From Pleionea sp. CnH1-48 (GTDB lineage: Bacteria > Pseudomonadota > Gammaproteobacteria > Enterobacterales > Kangiellaceae): a stretch of 64,000 bases of DNA. The stretch is taken from the NCBI RefSeq assembly GCF_024124665.1, contig NZ_JAMXSB010000002.1:496001-560000 (forward strand), in the 5' to 3' direction. Below are positions 61,526 to 64,000 of this stretch, in pieces (the first letter of the stretch is position 1; the number at the start of each line of letters is the position of its first letter). The notes below the pieces were generated by a model. The model was given only the letters and a program-made list of their open reading frames with translations, did not search any database and had not been told where the DNA came from. Position numbers and translations under genes: made by a program.

Positions 61526-63673
61526 ATGACCGCACTACAAAAACAAATAGAAGCCTCTAATTTTGATATTGAATTACAAACCGCTTCCGTCGATATCTGG
61601 AATACCAAATACCGTCTAAAAGCCAAAGATGGCAGTCCAGTAGACGCTGATATTGATGGCACCTACCAGCGGGTAGCACAAGCTTTGGCTAGCGTTGAAG
61701 CCAAAGATAAACAAGAAGAATTTTTTGAGCAGTTTTTGTGGGCGCTACGTCATGGTGTGATCCCAGCAGGACGAATTATGTCGAATGCGGGCGCACAACA
61801 GCACAAACCAGCCACCTCAACCATCAACTGTACCGTATCGGGCACTATTCTTGATTCGATGGACGACATTCTGGCCAAAGTACATGAAGCCGGACTGACC
61901 CTAAAAGCCGGTTGTGGTATTGGTTACGAATTCTCAACTTTACGTCCTAAAAACGCTTATGTTTCTGGTGCCGGCGCTTATACTTCTGGCCCTCTATCCT
62001 TTATGGATATCTACGACAAAATGTGTTTTACCGTCTCTTCGGCAGGTGGTCGTCGCGGTGCACAGATGGCAACCTTTGATGTAGGTCATCCCGATGTGAT
62101 GGACTTCATTAAAGCAAAGCGTGAAGACGGTCGCTTGCGTCAATTTAACTTATCTCTGTTGATCACTGATGAGTTTATGGAAGCGGTTAAAAACAACGCC
62201 GAGTGGAAGCTTGCCTTCCCATTGAGCGAAAAAGAAGCCAAAGCCGACGGCGTTAACGTTAAAGATTCAGAACAAGTAGTTTGGCGTGACTGGCCTGTTT
62301 CTAAAGGCTACATCACTGACAAAGAAGGTCGTGTTGCCTGTCGCGTTCATAAAACAGTAAAAGCGAATAATTTGTGGAACCTGATCATGTCGTCCACTTA
62401 TGATTTTGCTGAGCCTGGCTTTATCCTCATCGACAAAGTAAATGAAATGAACAACAACTGGTTCTGCGAAAACATTCGTGCAACCAACCCTTGTGGTGAG
62501 CAACCTCTTCCTCCTTATGGTTCTTGCCTGTTAGGTTCTGTCAACCTAACCAAGTTTGTGAAAAATCCTTTCACCGACAAAGCTAAATTTGATTGGGACA
62601 AGTACCGTAAAGCCGTTAGCATCTTCACTCGTATGCTTGACAACGTGGTCGAAATTAACGGTCTGCCTCTAGGTGGTCAGCGCGACGAAATCATGAGCAA
62701 GCGTCGCCACGGTATGGGTTATCTCGGCTTAGGCTCAACAGTGACTATGTTGGGTATGAAGTACGGCTCAAAAGAGTCTGTTGCTTTCACCGAAGAAGTC
62801 ACCAAAGAGTTAGCGCTAGAAGGCTGGCGTACCGCTTTGGATCTGGCCAAAGAAAAAGGCCCTGCTCCTATCATGGAACAAGACTTCGAAGTGACTGGTG
62901 AGATGCTACGTAAGCGTCCAGAAATGAAAAAAGACGGTTACAAAATTGGTCAAAAAGTAAAAGGTAAAGTCCTTCACGCCAAATACAGTCGCTATATGCA
63001 ACAAGTTGGCGAAGTAGAGCCAGAATTAGCCGAAGCACTGGCCGAAGTAGGCGCGCGTTTTACGCACCACTCTTCTATCGCACCAACAGGAACCATTTCT
63101 TTGTCATTAGCGAACAATGCCAGTAATGGTATTGAGCCAAGCTTCGCACATCACTACTCACGTAACGTGATCCGCGAAGGCAAAAAGTCGAAAGAGAAAA
63201 TCGACGTATTCTCTTATGAGTTGTTGGCTTACCGCACATTGATCAACGATAAAGCCATGCCTTTCTCAGAGAATGCCGACGAGCAACTGCCTGAGTACTT
63301 CATCACTTCTGATGACATTACACCAACGCAGCACGTTGACATTCAAGCGGCGTCACAAAAGTGGATTGATTCATCCATTTCTAAGACAGCGAATGTTCCG
63401 ACTGATTTCCCTTACGACGATTTTAAATCGATTTATCGTTACGCTTACGAGCAAGGGCTTAAAGGTTGCACCACTTTCCGCTTTAATCCAGAGGTCTTCC
63501 AGGGCGTACTGGTTAAAGAACAGGATCTGGAAAACACCACTTATCAGTTTGAGCTAGAAGATGGCACCAAGCTGGAAGTCAAAGGTAACGAAGAAATTGA
63601 GTATGATGGTGAAACTCATACCGCGGCAAATCTGTTTGATGCTTTAAAAGAAGGTTACTACGGCAAACTTTAA
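61526..63673 (+). CDS. nrdJa: Adenosylcobalamin-dependent ribonucleotide reductase, NrdJa subunit
   Basis: A 715-residue class II reductase catalytic chain, making deoxyribonucleotides without oxygen or an iron-radical subunit. Signatures: GRIMSNAGAQ, TINCTVSGT, GCGIGYEFSTLRP, SAGGRRGAQMATFDV, NPCGEQPLPPYGSCLLGSVNLT, RHGMGYLGLGSTVTMLG and PTGTISLSLANNASNGIEPSF. The chain ends soon after the catalytic domain (KGCTTFRFNPE), and a second gene starting MAHKIDKTIVGYSV follows, matching the split nrdJa/nrdJb form of Pseudomonas. Confidence 0.93.
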   Translation: MTALQKQIEASNFDIELQTASVDIWNTKYRLKAKDGSPVDADIDGTYQRVAQALASVEAKDKQEEFFEQFLWALRHGVIPAGRIMSNAGAQQHKPATSTINCTVSGTILDSMDDILAKVHEAGLTLKAGCGIGYEFSTLRPKNAYVSGAGAYTSGPLSFMDIYDKMCFTVSSAGGRRGAQMATFDVGHPDVMDFIKAKREDGRLRQFNLSLLITDEFMEAVKNNAEWKLAFPLSEKEAKADGVNVKDSEQVVWRDWPVSKGYITDKEGRVACRVHKTVKANNLWNLIMSSTYDFAEPGFILIDKVNEMNNNWFCENIRATNPCGEQPLPPYGSCLLGSVNLTKFVKNPFTDKAKFDWDKYRKAVSIFTRMLDNVVEINGLPLGGQRDEIMSKRRHGMGYLGLGSTVTMLGMKYGSKESVAFTEEVTKELALEGWRTALDLAKEKGPAPIMEQDFEVTGEMLRKRPEMKKDGYKIGQKVKGKVLHAKYSRYMQQVGEVEPELAEALAEVGARFTHHSSIAPTGTISLSLANNASNGIEPSFAHHYSRNVIREGKKSKEKIDVFSYELLAYRTLINDKAMPFSENADEQLPEYFITSDDITPTQHVDIQAASQKWIDSSISKTANVPTDFPYDDFKSIYRYAYEQGLKGCTTFRFNPEVFQGVLVKEQDLENTTYQFELEDGTKLEVKGNEEIEYDGETHTAANLFDALKEGYYGKL

Positions 63674-63738
63674 GCAACAGCGACAGATTTATTACTTAAA
63701 GAGTATTTCGCAGTGAGGTTTAAGGCCCCATAAAGATA

Positions 63739-63775
63739 ACAGCAAAAGGTGTGGTATTAATGGCACGCCTTTTTG
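63739..63775 (+). terminator. Terminator-like hairpin between nrdJa and nrdJb
   Basis: AAAAGGTGTG-GTATTAATGG-CACGCCTTTTT, with a T run. It may reduce read-through into nrdJb. Confidence 0.6.
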
Positions 63776-63834
63776 CAAAAAAGCGGTTACAATGGCCTTA
63801 TTGCAGCGACACAAGACGAACATAGGAAATAACC

Positions 63835-64000
63835 ATGGCACACAAAATCGATAAAACGATTGTTGGCTATAGTGTAAAAACCAAAGACCAACCTGAGGTT
63901 GAAGCAGCACCCCAAGAAAAACCTACGGCAGAAATTGTGCAAATGCACGAGAGTGTTGAACGCCCAGAAATGCTGTTAGGTTCGACTTATAAGATTAAAA
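63835..64000 (+). CDS. nrdJb: NrdJb, accessory subunit of class II ribonucleotide reductase (partial)
   Basis: The first 55 codons before the window edge read MAHKIDKTIVGYSVKTKD, then VQMHESVERPEMLLGSTYKI. This matches the N-terminus of NrdJb, the second chain of split class II reductases. AGGA at about seven bases precedes the ATG. The rest lies outside the window. Confidence 0.8.
   Translation, partial: MAHKIDKTIVGYSVKTKDQPEVEAAPQEKPTAEIVQMHESVERPEMLLGSTYKIK

Overview
The window is 64 kb of a chromosome from a gammaproteobacterium of moderate GC content. Complete ccmABCDEFGHI, mlaA, cysB, pdxB, mnmC, epmC, a split adenosylcobalamin-dependent ribonucleotide reductase (nrdJa/nrdJb) and class I fumarase place it in the Gammaproteobacteria. 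PEP-CTERM proteins, DUF3015, a FliK-like/FlhX pair and hvf (bufferin-like) genes suggest a marine lineage near Oceanospirillales or Alteromonadales; that placement is inference from gene content. There are no rRNA, tRNA, CRISPR, prophage or intact IS elements. Coding is dense, and the interesting material is mostly between the genes.

Layout. 1-11.2 kb: a cut-off secreted protein, a lipoprotein hydrolase coupled to a DUF4105 protein, DUF3015, RNase T2, a LysR regulator, a secreted EEP-fold nuclease, a DMT permease, a hybrid histidine kinase and an ankyrin protein. 11.3-21 kb: central metabolism (prpBC, class I fumarase, pabB, a CoA Nudix hydrolase, serine dehydratase) and cysB. 21.3-28 kb: a 5'-nucleotidase, then a signalling block (REC-TPR regulator, sensorless kinase, membrane-anchored unknown, converging on STAS and REC-PP2C genes) and a PilZ protein. 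28.2-31.2 kb: mlaA and an hvfABC-type RiPP operon whose precursor carries 12 cysteines in 17-residue repeats. 31.5-38.4 kb: the cytochrome c maturation operon. 38.6-47.4 kb: FliK-like/FlhX, a PEP-CTERM-like protein, RtcB, leuCDB and a divergent LysR regulator. 47.7-53.2 kb: a diguanylate cyclase, pdxB, folE, mnmC. 53.2-58.8 kb: four genes or gene groups interleaved with four GGA-rich sRNA-like units. 58.8-64 kb: an NAD-kinase-like protein, epmC, nrdJa and the start of nrdJb.

The strongest discovery is at 53.2-58.75 kb. Four minus-strand intergenic units each have a -10 element, 8-15 GGA motifs, a rho-independent terminator and, about 180-190 bp upstream of the estimated start, an 18-bp palindrome resembling the GacA/UvrY/LetA box. 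This is the architecture of CsrB/RsmZ-type RNAs that titrate CsrA/RsmA. Four in about 5.5 kb is unusual and points to locally expanded Gac/Csr control.

The second theme is ERIC-like repeats outside the Enterobacteriaceae: three long copies, one carrying a nested 117-bp structured insert, and one 54-bp end-to-end deletion derivative. A separate 254-bp direct repeat pair lies between sdaA and cysB.
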